Positions 1-10,299 of a stretch of DNA of 21,033 nucleotides are shown piece by piece. The position numbers were made by a program, and so were the translations under genes. This DNA is from Physocladia obscura. Its lineage: Eukaryota; Chytridiomycota; Chytridiomycetes; Chytridiales; Chytriomycetaceae. The stretch's first letter is position 1. Every line of letters begins with the position of its first letter. The DNA lies in contig JADGJH010000323.1 in assembly GCA_027596945.1 (NCBI GenBank), positions 1 to 21,033 on the forward strand. The letters run 5' to 3'. The notes beneath the pieces are model-generated. The model made no database searches. It had not been told where the DNA came from and saw only the letters and a list, made by a program, of their open reading frames with translations.

Positions 1-2580
1 GATCTGATTCAATTCAATCAGCTGTGGGCCGAATCATTTAACCGCAAGAAAAGCAACAAAGCATTTTTTGTTTGGTATCATGCCGAGTGCAACCTGCCAG
101 CGGTGCTGACACCATTGGAGAGAAATGCGCCATTTCAATTCAGTGTTCATACTCGCGGCTACCAGCACTGTTCAGCAGAGCACCAACTGTCTTCTATTGG
201 TTTGCAGTCAGTTGATTTGATTCAACGAACAAATTACTTTGACAAGATTTCTGCTGAATCTTTGACTATTATTATCCATGATAGGGAATATCATACTTTG
301 CCAGAATACATTGAAACGCGCTCAAAATCAAATCAAGTTTTAATTGGCCGCTATCACATGCAATACCAAGATCACATGCTGAAACGCCAATACGCAGGCT
401 ATATTCCAGAAGAGCTGGTGGCGCAATGCAATTACGATCTTGACGAATTATGGGTATATACCGAACATGAAAAGGAAAGTTATATTTCAGCAGGCGTTGA
501 CTCTGCAAAAATACGGATTGTACCAGACTCTGTGGATTCTGGCCTTTTTTTTGCATTAATTGATGAAGGCGGCTTGCCGTCCGACAAATTTTGGATGTTC
601 GATGGATCTGAAATTGGAGTTGGAGAAAAAAATTTTCTGTTTTCCGGAATTTTGGAAGATGTAAGTGTGTGGCATGGAGTTGTGGATGCATTTTTGGAAA
701 TTTACAAGGAATCAAAAAATGTGAAGCTGATTTTTCAAATGAGAGATTTAAGTGGATGGATAAACGGAGAAAGGACTTTCAGTGAACTATCGGCATACAT
801 ATTGAAAACGCATGAAAAAAATGGAGCTCCAGGAATTCTTATAATTGATCGTGAATTAACTGCCGGTCAGCATAGAGATCTGTATCGATATTCTCATTGC
901 GTTGTTCTGCCGTCATGGTCGTCGCAATTGCCTTGGTTTTTAACAATCCCGCAAATTATGTCACTGCAACTTCCTATAATAGATACAAGCAATGTTATTT
1001 CCGAAAGCTTTATAAGTGAAGCCAATGCTTTTATTATTCCAAGTAATAACAAGAATTTGCGGGAATCATTGCCTTATTCTGAGGTTTCCTTGAAGCTTCT
1101 TGGGAAATATATGAATATATGCATTGACAACACAAAATTAGCTGAAGAAAAATCTCTGATGGCGCGAAACAAAGTTATTTCTTTATTTAATGCTGAAAAT
1201 ATAGCCATGGATATTCGGCATATTTTTGATTCCATTGCAGGGAATTTTAGTCAGAAAAGCGCAGCTGTGCTTCAAGAATTTAACCCATCACCAATTACTT
1301 ACCCAGTTATTCATGATAGTGCTTCATGCTCACCATCAACTACTCATTCAATACAACGTTTCAACCAAACAGATCCAATAAACATTTTAGTCATCACTTC
1401 TTACCCACCAACTCGCTGCGGAATTGCTGAATTCAGCAAGAGCCTTATGAACTATTTGTCTGCGACTTCTAAAGCTAACAACGTGTTCTTTCATGTAATG
1501 GCAATGGTACCAGATTCTTACACTGCGGCAAACAATCCTCAGCGTTTGGTTGACAATCAGAATTCAAACGTTCAGATAGCTGGAGTTATACGAAGTCAAA
1601 ACTATGCTGATTACATCAAAGCTGCAAGCTATATCAATGAAAATATTGACATCGTTTCATTGCAGCATGAATTTGGTTTATTTGGAGGAACTGACGGAAC
1701 TTACATCCTATGTATGATAAAATCTACAAACAAACCAGTTATTACAACATTTCACACAGTGCACAATTTTCTTGATATGAAGCACCATTATATACTGCGT
1801 CAAATTTATATGAATAGCGCAGCAAACATAGTTATGGGGCATATCAGTGACATATTTATGCAAAGTGTACATGCAGTCGGTGAGCCAAAGAAATTAAAGC
1901 TCATTCCACACGGAGCTACACCATATAAAAGTCTGGATAATTTGCTGCTAAAAGAAAAACAAGGTTGGAAAAATAATTTCGTTATTTTGAGTATGGGATT
2001 GCATAAACCAAAAAAAGGATTTGATATTATGATATCGGCAATGCCTGCCGTGCTGAAAAAGGTTCCAAATGCCATATTTGTCATTGTCGGCCACGGTCAT
2101 CCTACGTGTAAAGATTGTCCAGAATATACAAACCAAATGAGAGTAAAGGCAGCAAGTTACAATCTTTTGGATAGCAAGATATTATTTTTAGAAAAGTATT
2201 TTGACAAGGCTGAGTTGGATGAGCTTGTTCAAACATGCGACTTGTATGTGTCTTTGTACACTGCAAATGAAATTACTTCATCTGGAACAGTATCTTCAGC
2301 AATCTCGGCTGGTCGTGCTGTTTTAGCCACGCCTTATATTTATGCTCGAGAAGCTCTCAGCCATGGCAGAGGAATAATTATTCCGTTTGGTAGCGTCGAA
2401 CAAACTGCACAGGCTGTCATAAAAGTTGCATTAGATCCAATGTATCGAGTGCAACTACAAAAAAAAGCATTTCAATATGCACAAGAAACGTTTATTTGGC
2501 CAATTGTGGCCAGGAAATATATGAATTTGTTTAATGAAGTCCTTCGTTCTAATGAATTGCAGTTATTCGAGAAACAATAA
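1..2580 (+). CDS. Tandem-domain glycosyltransferase (GT4/GT1-like), 5' partial
   Basis: The frame is open from base 1 to TAA at 2578-2580 (859 residues in the window). The true start lies upstream: the first possible initiators inside are non-ATG, and the 34 codons before GTG 103 read as normal protein (FVWYHAECNLP). Two GT-B-like halves are visible. The N-terminal half (about residues 1-410) has a sugar-transferase-like sequence ending in a weak donor-site region. The C-terminal half starts near residue 460 with NILVITSYPPTRCGIAEFSK, continues with LQHEFGLFGG, KLKLIPHGATPY and LSMGLHKPKKGFD, and ends with NEITSSGTVSSAISAGRAVL. That last block is the nucleotide-sugar site of GT4 enzymes; the second Glu of the usual E-x7-E is Ser here, as in the SSGT subgroup. 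It likely transfers sugar from a nucleotide donor; acceptor unknown. No intron is seen. The gene lies 79 bp upstream of a second glycosylation-type gene on the same strand. Confidence 0.85.
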   Translation, partial: DLIQFNQLWAESFNRKKSNKAFFVWYHAECNLPAVLTPLERNAPFQFSVHTRGYQHCSAEHQLSSIGLQSVDLIQRTNYFDKISAESLTIIIHDREYHTLPEYIETRSKSNQVLIGRYHMQYQDHMLKRQYAGYIPEELVAQCNYDLDELWVYTEHEKESYISAGVDSAKIRIVPDSVDSGLFFALIDEGGLPSDKFWMFDGSEIGVGEKNFLFSGILEDVSVWHGVVDAFLEIYKESKNVKLIFQMRDLSGWINGERTFSELSAYILKTHEKNGAPGILIIDRELTAGQHRDLYRYSHCVVLPSWSSQLPWFLTIPQIMSLQLPIIDTSNVISESFISEANAFIIPSNNKNLRESLPYSEVSLKLLGKYMNICIDNTKLAEEKSLMARNKVISLFNAENIAMDIRHIFDSIAGNFSQKSAAVLQEFNPSPITYPVIHDSASCSPSTTHSIQRFNQTDPINILVITSYPPTRCGIAEFSKSLMNYLSATSKANNVFFHVMAMVPDSYTAANNPQRLVDNQNSNVQIAGVIRSQNYADYIKAASYINENIDIVSLQHEFGLFGGTDGTYILCMIKSTNKPVITTFHTVHNFLDMKHHYILRQIYMNSAANIVMGHISDIFMQSVHAVGEPKKLKLIPHGATPYKSLDNLLLKEKQGWKNNFVILSMGLHKPKKGFDIMISAMPAVLKKVPNAIFVIVGHGHPTCKDCPEYTNQMRVKAASYNLLDSKILFLEKYFDKAELDELVQTCDLYVSLYTANEITSSGTVSSAISAGRAVLATPYIYAREALSHGRGIIIPFGSVEQTAQAVIKVALDPMYRVQLQKKAFQYAQETFIWPIVARKYMNLFNEVLRSNELQLFEKQ

Positions 2581-2643
2581 CCCCGAAAATTATTTGCGTT
2601 TATTTTGAACGACTGGGCGTGTTAGGGATAAACTTTTATTTTG

Positions 2644-2649
2644 AATAAA
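2644..2649 (+). promoter_or_regulatory. Candidate polyadenylation signal AATAAA
   Basis: AATAAA lies 64 bp after the stop of the upstream glycosyltransferase and only 10 bp before the ATG of the next gene. It is the only such hexamer in the 79-bp spacer. If used, the 3' end of the first transcript overlaps the start of the second gene. Confidence 0.4.
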
Positions 2650-2659
2650 TTCAAAAAAT

Positions 2660-4286
2660 ATGAGAATCACAAAATTTAAACTGCGACTGGGCTTCAAATT
2701 GATCCTATATTTTATTGCTTCCGGTGCTTTGCTATATTCATTTGGTTTCTTTCCCGAACTGAAAAGCACTGGTCTTCTGAGGACTAATGACGACTTTGAT
2801 CATCACAACTGGCGAACCAAAGATCTTAGGCGCGCACAACGATTTTTAGAAACAGAAAGCCAAGATAATGCTGACAAAATTGATTGGGAATTCACAGAGG
2901 CACATGCGGAAAAATCGAATGCTGAAATCCTCACATTTTTGAGATATGGCTCTCTTGAACGCGTTACTTTGCCACTTGTTGACTCGGATCCAAGAATAAC
3001 GCGTTTTGTCGAGTCACCACTTTTTACTGGTATCCGTATTGCATTTATTAATGGGCATCATGCGACACAAAATGACTTTATGTATGTTGCACACCAACTG
3101 GGCTTCCGGTATGCCGAATTCAACCCTCGAGCTTTCTGGGATTATGGTTTGAGCGGTCATAAATCAGATTCAGTTAATCAAAATGGGATGCTGGCAGATT
3201 TTTTTTGCAGGTATTTTGATATACAAAAATAAAACATACTAACAAAAAAAAAAATAATTAACAGAGCATTTGACATCATTGTTATTGGCGACACAATACC
3301 TGACAGTCGATTTTTGTTACAGTTCATTGATAAGACCTCTCCGTCAGAAACTTGCGGCATTTCTAAAATAGTTATGATGACAACAAATAGATTTGATTAT
3401 GGAATCCAACAGTCTGATTTATCTACTTACTACGATCTTTTGAGGAGAGTATCAAGTCGTTCAGAGAAACCACAAATAGTTTGGACTGCAAACAATCCAT
3501 TTGATATCAAGTATACACTTCAACTTCTTGGAAAAAATAGTACAAATGTAAATTGCAAAAGAAATTGATAGAATGCAATCTGATTCCAATTTTACTTAGT
3601 TCTCTTTGATTCGATCTATTGGCTATTCAGCTCTTCCAGTAATTCAGCAATTTCCAGTAGAACTAACACATCGTCCAGCAATGCTCAATCATTTCTCAAA
3701 TTCTCGATTTGTTGCGTATTTGAAGCGAAATGACATCGATTTGGCTGTTTTCAAGCGTTCATATGGTGGTCCAACATGTTTGAGCCAATTTCGAGCATTC
3801 ATTGATTTTCCGTACCAAGCGTCAACAATGAAGGTAAAATATAATAAAAATACTTGTATACTCTTCATTGAATATTAGTTCTGGAAAATTGACCATATAT
3901 GCCTGCCTTCCAGATGTATGAAAATATGTTACATGGTGTGGTCACTTTGGTGCCTTCGAAGAGGCTTTTTCTTGAGCTTGAGGTTTGTTTTATTTTCTGG
4001 TGGGCGAAACCATTTTAACAATAAAATCATAAATTCCTATAATGTTTTATTTCAGGGAAGCATCACTGGAGACGATCGCATTCCAAAAGAATGGCCAGAT
4101 TATGTTGAATATTGGCACAGAAACTTGACAAACTACTTCTATATTTTTGACTCAATTGAAGAGTTGAAGCAAATTCTTGCTTCTGAAAATTTGGATAGCA
4201 AGAATATTCGCACGCATGGCACGAGAATATGGAAGGAGTGGATTGAGAAGTCTTTGATACAATGGAAGCAAATTTTGATGCTTTAA
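2660..4286 (+). CDS. Type II membrane protein, putative Golgi glycosyltransferase
   Basis: Five exons join cleanly: 2660-3210, 3265-3547, 3600-3833, 3914-3982 and 4056-4286 (455 aa). Introns are 54, 52, 80 and 73 bp; the first carries a TACTAAC branch site. The N-terminus has basic residues followed by a hydrophobic segment at about residues 11-30, the layout of a type II Golgi/ER membrane protein with a lumenal catalytic part. Lumenal motifs include NGHHATQNDF, MTTNRFDYG, VWTANNPFD, MYENMLHGVVTLVPS and WPDYVEYW. These resemble a family of poorly characterised fungal glycosyltransferase-like proteins, recognised from general similarity only; no catalytic residue can be named. Exon 4 encodes just 23 residues. 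The neighbour upstream on the same strand is a glycosyltransferase, so a shared glycan pathway is a reasonable inference. The start is the first ATG after the in-frame stops of the spacer. Confidence 0.75.
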
Positions 4287-4355
4287 AACTTTTGTGTTCG
4301 GTTTTTTGAAATTGATTGAACAGTTTGGAAATTTTGGTGATGTTTCTCACACGGC
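4287..4355. other. Short spacer before the arrestin-SAM gene
   Basis: About 70 bp separate the membrane-protein stop from the earliest proposed ATG of the next gene. I see no clear polyadenylation hexamer, repeat or RNA gene. If the proposed first exon of the arrestin gene is wrong, this spacer extends to about 4456. Confidence 0.4.
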
Positions 4356-6084
4356 ATGTGCGACATCTACAGTGAGTGGATTTGGACGAATGGGTTGATT
4401 GAGGAATGCTTTGCTGACCAACATTACATTGCCCACTACACATTACACGTTCATAACGTTACGCACTTCACGTGAATGCACTCAGGATAGTGGGGGTTGG
4501 GTCCACGCCGTCGAGTCGCGACGGACGCGAAATCACGGTGCCGGCATCGGAAGTTGGGCGCGTGGAAACGCTGGTGGTGGTGCGCACCGACAGTTTGCGT
4601 TCGCGGCTGCGCGGTGCTGTACTTTTCGGCGAGTTTGTTGGCGTATGCGAAACGCGCTGGGAGGCGCCATCTGCCGCTTTCGGCGCCAGCACAGCAGCAA
4701 CTACAATAACATCAACACCAGCTCCAACACCCGTACGCAACAACTCTGCATCAACCACCGCGTCTAATGCTTTGTCAAGTCCCGTTTCTGCTTCTCTTGC
4801 CCCGACTATATATACTTCTTCGCCAACGACCTATTCTCGTTTGTTTCATCGCATGGTTTGCATTTCCTCAGTCTCACTTACATCTTCTTGTCTTGACCAT
4901 TGCTATTCTTCTGTCAGATTATCGATATTTACAATGGTGAATCTCTCGACGCACTTGCTCCTGGCGAAGACAACATCATCACCTTTCCCCTATCATTTCC
5001 CCTTCCCGAAAAAACTCTTCCGCCGTCCTATGAGGCGCCATCAGGCGCAATTAAATACACTCTCAAGGTTGTCCTGACTTGTAAAGAGGGTCTCAGTCTC
5101 TTTAAGTCCACCTACGAAACCCTCATCACTGTGAATGTTGTTCTTTCGGATCAGGAACGTCTTCGGATGGTCCAAGAATCCGCAAAAATGATTAACATTG
5201 TCGCGTCTGCAACCAAATATTATCCCAAACTCCACTCGGCACCGTCTTCAGCTTTTTTTAAATACCCTCCCCCTGGCTCGGATACCCCTGGCTCCCTGCG
5301 TCTCGTTCCTGGCGTCTCCCCGTCAAATTCGGACCATGCAGATGAGCGCCATACTCCGTCAAGTGGTTTGGAGCAGCAAGCACCGTCAATGACTTCCGAT
5401 CAGCGAAATCAGCTTTTAGAACTCATGAAGCTTCAAAAGGCTCAAGCAAATATATCGAATGTTCTTGCGGATATGCACGGCATTTCTTCAAATAATACAG
5501 TTGCAGGAATTTTGCCGCAACTTCTCAGCACAAGTGGTGACGGTGGTGGAATTGCAACCAGTCGATCTGCCGCCACGTCTACCAAGCATTCATTTTCATC
5601 TACTCATCCACACAATAATAACGAAGAAGTTGACTCTGCAGTCAAACTGACTGCCCGCCCTGTAACCCCTGTTTCTCGGAATGACATTCTTTCAATGAGT
5701 CCACTCAAAAACGATGATCCAAATGACAGTTCCACCTCATCGAATGGATCAAGTCTTTATCGGTCGGATGCAAACGATTTAGCCGCGATTATTTCGGGCT
5801 ATACAACGCCGCTTGAAACTTGGACTGTTTCTACTGTCGCAGAGTGGGTCAAGCAATTCGGAACTTCACCTGCTTCGATTGCTGCTTTTATTGGTATTGT
5901 TTTATTATTATTATTATTATTCCATCGTCATTTATATTCTTGGTTAGAACAAGAAATTGATGGTACTGCACTGTTAACCCTCACTGGAGATGATCTCAAG
6001 AATGAATTAAAAGTTACCACTCTTGGGACTAGGCGTAGGATTGCAGTTGGAATAGAGAAACTTATTCGCGAAATGAGACGTTGA
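4356..6084 (+). CDS. Arrestin-N domain protein with C-terminal SAM domain
   Basis: Exons 4491-4855, 4918-5893 and 5948-6084 are well supported. A 16-bp first exon at 4356-4371 (ATG, donor GTGAGT at 4372, acceptor ending 4490) is only a proposal: the frame has a stop at 4454-4456 and no ATG before the conserved region. With it the protein is 497 aa. Residues up to about 205 match arrestin-N features: RLRGAVLFGEFVG, a tryptophan block, then LAPGEDNIITFPLSFPLP, LPPSYEAPSGAIKYTLKVVL. A Ser/Thr/Asn-rich linker follows. Residues about 429-496 form a SAM domain (WTVSTVAEWV, EQEIDGTALLTLTGDDLK, LGTRRRIAVGIEKL) once the 54-bp intron 5894-5947 is removed. Arrestin-like proteins are usually cargo or ubiquitin-ligase adaptors in membrane traffic, and SAM domains mediate protein contacts; a scaffold role is inferred. 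A clear arrestin C domain is not visible. The first main exon is more GC-rich than its surroundings. Confidence 0.75.
5894..5947 (+). other. 54-bp in-frame intron inside the SAM domain
   Basis: GTATTG at the 5' end and TTGGTTAG at the 3' end bound a 54-bp segment rich in TTA repeats. Its removal joins IAAFI to EQEIDG and restores a normal SAM domain. It is a multiple of three and has no in-frame stop, so the unspliced reading stays open and would encode a leucine-rich hydrophobic stretch. Confidence 0.8.
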
Positions 6085-6202
6085 GCATCTTTATATGTAA
6101 TTTTGAATCGCGCGAGCTGTTATTGTAACAATTTTTTTTTTTTAATAATAATAAACAATGTGAGTATTGCTGTTATTATTTTTTACAGTTGTAGTTTGTT
6201 CT
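6085..6202. other. Convergent 3' spacer between arrestin-SAM and FRA10AC1 genes
   Basis: The two genes point toward each other with 118 bp between stops. The spacer is AT-rich, with a T-run at 6132-6143 and an AATAAA at 6150-6155, about 66 bp after the arrestin-SAM stop, a plausible polyadenylation signal for that gene. I find no clear AATAAA for the minus-strand gene. Confidence 0.5.
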
Positions 6203-7378
6203 TTAATCGAATATCTCATCAAAAAAATCATCCATCTCTTCGTCTTTCGATTTTTCAGTCTCCAACACCTGTGGAGCACCCCATATTTGTGAAGCCAAAG
6301 ATTGTTTGGGTTCATAAACATTTTCAGCTGGTGTTTCCTCAAGTTCCTCATTGGCATCGCTTGACTCTTCCTGAGAAGAGACATCATCAGTGGTATTACT
6401 GTCATTCTTCAACACCCCACTTTTCCTTTTCTTGTATTTCTTTTCTTTTTTGATTGATTTTCGCTTACGTAGACGTTCTTTCGCAGCCGTCTCTTCAGCT
6501 TCCCGCTTCTCAAGATTTTTTTTATAATTGAGAAAATAGCTACATTCAAGACAGAGTCTGATTTTGACCAACGCATTCTTGTGTTCATTATCTTCCTTGT
6601 ATGCGAAATTCACTTCCCACGACCGCAAATCAGGTTGATGATGATGGATGGTTATGCTGCTGCTGTTTAAAATAGGCAAGGCTGCAGGCATATACGGCGC
6701 ACGATGTTGGCATTTCATATTGGCGCAAGTGAATTGTCCTGGAAAATAATAGAAATATTGGTTAAAATAACCATGATAATATTTTTTAACAGTTGGAGTG
6801 TAATACCAATGCCTGCAACAACTTCACGTCGAGTTCGCCATCGCAGTGCAACTTTTCCTTCCTTATATCGTTCCAGATTTGCTACAGCGAACTCCTTAAA
6901 GAGTTTGTCATAGTATTTTTTCGCAATACGTTGCTCCCATGTTAAAAAACTCTCATCGTTGCTGCCACTTGTATCGTTTCCAGATGAAGATCTTTGTTGC
7001 TGCGGGTCGGATGATGATTCGATATTGTCAGCTTCGCCGTCTCGCAAAAACCTATTATTTTATAAGTGATGGTTTTTTGGAAGGGCTGCAAACAAACCTG
7101 TGGTTTGTACGAAGAATATCAACTTCTGATATTAATTGAGGTGCGGCTGGTTGCCTCGAGAAAGTAGTTGCGCTGCTTTCGTAAAATTTTGAATAGTCAT
7201 TGACGAATTTGATATGCTTCTACTTAGAGCGATGGTTTGAGTGAAGAGAAACTTGACGAAAAAAAAAAACAAAAAAAAAATAGAAAGAAACCTCGTATGC
7301 ATTCAGGCCGGATAGGTCACGACGAAAGACGGACGATGGTTTGGAGCTCAGCGGAAGTTTCAGATACGAAGATGACAT
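6203..7378 (-). CDS. FRA10AC1: FRA10AC1 family protein
   Basis: Four minus-strand exons, in transcript order 7292-7378, 7098-7219, 6807-7051 and 6203-6738, join in frame to 329 aa; the human protein is of similar size (about 315). Introns are 72, 46 and 68 bp. The start ATG at 7376-7378 gives MSSSYLKLPLSS. Family landmarks in order: the LSGLNAYEKHIKFVNDY block across the first junction, LRTNHRFLRD across the second, TWEQRIAKKYYDKLFKEF, GKVALRWRTRREVVAGIGQF across the third, a putative metal-binding set (CANMKC, then CLEC), and RSWEVNFAYKE followed by ALVKIRLCLECS. The C-terminus is lysine-rich then acidic, typical of a nuclear protein. Members are reported in spliceosomal complexes; the biochemical role is not well defined. 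The gene sits 83 bp downstream of the hydrolase gene on the same strand. Confidence 0.93.
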
Positions 7379-7461
7379 TCAAATAATAATTTTTTCGATG
7401 CCATTTACTCACAAAAAAACAGAGAGAAAAAGGGGAAAAGCGGAAAAGGACCTTAGATCGC

Positions 7462-10110
7462 TTATTTAGCAGTATAGCGGCGTTTGAATCGCCATTCTTT
7501 TTCTCTTTTCGATGTAACATCCAACCAATCAACAATACGATGCCAAACAAGTTCAGAATCCTTCCCGCCAAGAATATCACAATGTCCGACTCGTAACGAC
7601 GAGGGCACAGAATAGCGTGGCTTAATCATGTTGTTAATTTCATAGTCATCCTCAATAACAAATGCAACGTTACTCCCGTTATTTTTGATATATTTTTTTT
7701 CGTTATTACTGTCTCCGTCATTCATATTTTTTGTCCTGTCGCTGCCCATCGCAGAACGAAGCACACCACCTCCGGGAATATTTGTGGAAAGTGTAGGATT
7801 GTATAGGCGTGACTTTGCGAAGGACGAGCCAGACGATACTCGCTTTAGCCTCTCATTTGAGTTTTGAGATATGGAGGTATTATTGCTTCCGGATTTTATG
7901 TTTTCTGATTTTCTTGGTTCATCACGATTATTTTGTTCAATTTCAGTTATTGTTAACGACATCCGTGGTAATTTTGAACGAATATCGGCGACGCTAATGT
8001 CACTTCTTTCAACGCCATTGACAGTTGATTTTGAAGTTACACCTCCATCACCGTTTTCACGCGGTTTCACATCTCGATATTCTATAGTTTCTTTCCATTT
8101 CGATTTGCTATGTAAAAAGCCGGCCATTGAATCCTCATTTCTTAATATCCTGTCGGCATTCGCGGGGCAGAAGAACAGCGGCATATGCTCAAGACGCTCA
8201 AACTGCTCAAGGTACGGGCCAAGTTCATTCCAGTTATGATGTAACGAATAAGTTGCTGTTGCTGTTTTTGTTGCCTCTTGCGTAGCACGGCGTTTAATTT
8301 GACGGTCAGCTTCATGCTGCGCTCGTGTTAATATCGGCCGAAATGATAACGATTCGGGAGACGGTGATATTTCTGCAGATGTAATCTCAATTATTGTCGA
8401 CGACGGCTTCGGCTCATTCATTGCCGAATTTGATTCCATACTGTTATCTTCGTTGATAGAGTCATCCACGTCGATGCTATTTTTTTGCCGTTTATTTGTA
8501 CTCAATTCGTTGTACTGCGGATCTCCTGCATGTAGTTTCTTCGAGCTGCCGTGATTATCATTTGAAATTTTTGCTCCAGTTGCAGGAATTTCAGCTCTAT
8601 GGATTGAGCTGCCTTCAAGCCATTGGTTAAAAATATCCTTCTGAAAATTTCGTTAGTTACACTCTTAACATATCACGTGTTCCACAAACACGCAATACTC
8701 ACATGTAATGACGAAGTTCCGACACTAATTACAATGCCAATAGTTGGACTTTCTAGAGTCATGTCGATAAATGATGCCGGATGCTCGATAGAATACGGTA
8801 GCCACGGGCTTGGATAAAGAAGTACATTCATTATCACTTTGCTTACAATATCTGGAACAAATTTACGCGCAAACAAAAGGCCATCAACGATTGAACGAAT
8901 CGGAAGATGTTGTCGCCGAATATATGCTGCGACATATTGCGCAGAAGCAACAACTCCTCGCCTGCTAACTAAAGATCGCGTTGTCGGGCAATATACACTG
9001 ATTGAAGATTTTTTGTCTGTTTCAGAATGGTTAGATCCAGCTTTAATCGACAATGAGCTATTTAAGGTTGAAACTACTCTTGAGGCGATGTTGAGGGGAG
9101 GCGAAAGCACACTATAGAGAGATCTAATCCCAAAAGTAGTTCCAGCAGCAAATAACGACTGCAGAGCTGGTGGACAGGTTGCACGATAGAAATCTCGCAA
9201 ATCGCCTATGATTGGCGGAGTGAATTGGTATAAACCAGCCAAATGCACAACTCCGGCAACGTCATCTGGAATATATCCAGCCACAGCACATGAAATTGCA
9301 CCGCCCATACTGTGGCCGATTAAATAAACTTTTTCATGTCCCATCCGTTTAATTGCAGCAATTGCAGCTGGAACATCAAATTCAATATGTTCAGTTATAA
9401 ATGCGGGTGACTGGGCACCAAGAGCGGTGGCTGCTCGCGTACCGCGCAAGTCGACGGCATACCTAAAATAAAGTTGATTTTTGGAGTTAATAAGGAGTTA
9501 AAATAGATAAACGAAAAAAATTTTTCCAAAATTTTTGGGTCTCGATCACCGAGTTCGTAACTTACGTGTCATATCCTCGTTGAGCAAGGAATTCAAAAAA
9601 AGACGATCCTTGCTTTCCTTTTCCACCACCAGCTTCAAACATTGCCTTGTTTGAACAAAAGCCATGAACAAGTAGGATAGCAGCATTGGCAAGATAGGCA
9701 CGTTCGTAAACAGGGAGAGTACATCTGCGATCCATGGGAAGAAAGCCTTTTTCAGGACGGGTAAGAGGGATGGCGTATTCTTCGGCAACAATCATAAATT
9801 CGCCGCACATGGAGGGTCTGATCTGTACATTGCGCGGTTTTGGCAACCAGGTGGAAGAAGTTGCAGCTGTTTGAGCAGTCGTAGTAGTTTTTGAGAGGCG
9901 TGAGTTTTCGCGTAAATTATCGAGGGGGGAGGCGAAATCAATATGGAGGCGGGATCTTTGGGAAGTATTAGGGTTTTTTTGAGCTAGATGCAACTGGTGC
10001 GCGGGTTTTTGCAACTGAGAAGATGTGGATTCCGGCTGGGGATATTCTGAAACAGATATCACGTTTATGTCTACGTGTGTTTGTGAATGCGAATCCTGTT
10101 TTCCCCCCAT
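7462..10110 (-). CDS. Alpha/beta hydrolase (lipase/esterase-like) with long inserts
   Basis: Three minus-strand exons, 9566-10110, 8703-9462 and 7462-8640, join to 827 aa; introns are 103 bp (GTAAGT donor) and 62 bp (GTGAGT donor). After a disordered N-terminal part of about 100 residues comes a hydrolase core: ILLVHGFCSNKAMFE (oxyanion-hole region), YDTYAVDLRGTR across the first junction, and the nucleophile elbow YLIGHSMGG with Ser233. The likely acid is Asp598 in FFCPANADRIL and the likely base His789 in VGHCDILGGKDSE, which is followed by VWHRIVDWLD, the usual last helix. Low-complexity Ser/Asn/Lys-rich inserts lie before the acid and between acid and His, making the protein far longer than a minimal hydrolase. 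Substrate cannot be deduced. No confident transmembrane segment or signal peptide is seen. The start ATG is the first in frame. Confidence 0.85.
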
Positions 10111-10299
10111 GTCAATAAATTATTTGAATTTGATTTGGATCAAATCAACATTCCGTTTTACGAAGAACAAAGACATCAGTATTTTCAAAAATTCAGTTAA
10201 CATAAATTTAAAGCAAACCTTGAAACTATGTATTGCACTTAACGGTTGGTGTAGGAGTTGTTCCTGCATTTTTGGTTTTTGCGAAATCTGAAATGCAAA
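10111..10299. promoter_or_regulatory. Divergent promoter region, hydrolase / NF-X1 genes
   Basis: These 189 bp separate the hydrolase ATG (minus strand) from the NF-X1-like ATG (plus strand), so both promoters must lie here or in the gene ends. The segment is AT-rich. It contains an 8-bp perfect inverted repeat, TTGATTTG and CAAATCAA with a 3-bp GAT spacer, at 10130-10148. No clear TATA element can be assigned. Confidence 0.5.

Noticed and set aside
103..105. GTG at 103 as start of the first gene
   Set aside because: The frame is open back to base 1 with protein-like sequence, and a eukaryotic gene would not normally start at GTG; the gene is treated as 5' partial.
4468..4758. Minus-strand ORF and other frames over the arrestin first exon
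   Set aside because: Arrestin-N motifs support the plus strand; the other frames are shadows of GC-rich coding DNA.
5894..5947. Transmembrane helix in the arrestin-SAM protein
   Set aside because: The hydrophobic run is the translation of a GT-AG intron that interrupts a SAM domain; it is kept only as a possible retention product.
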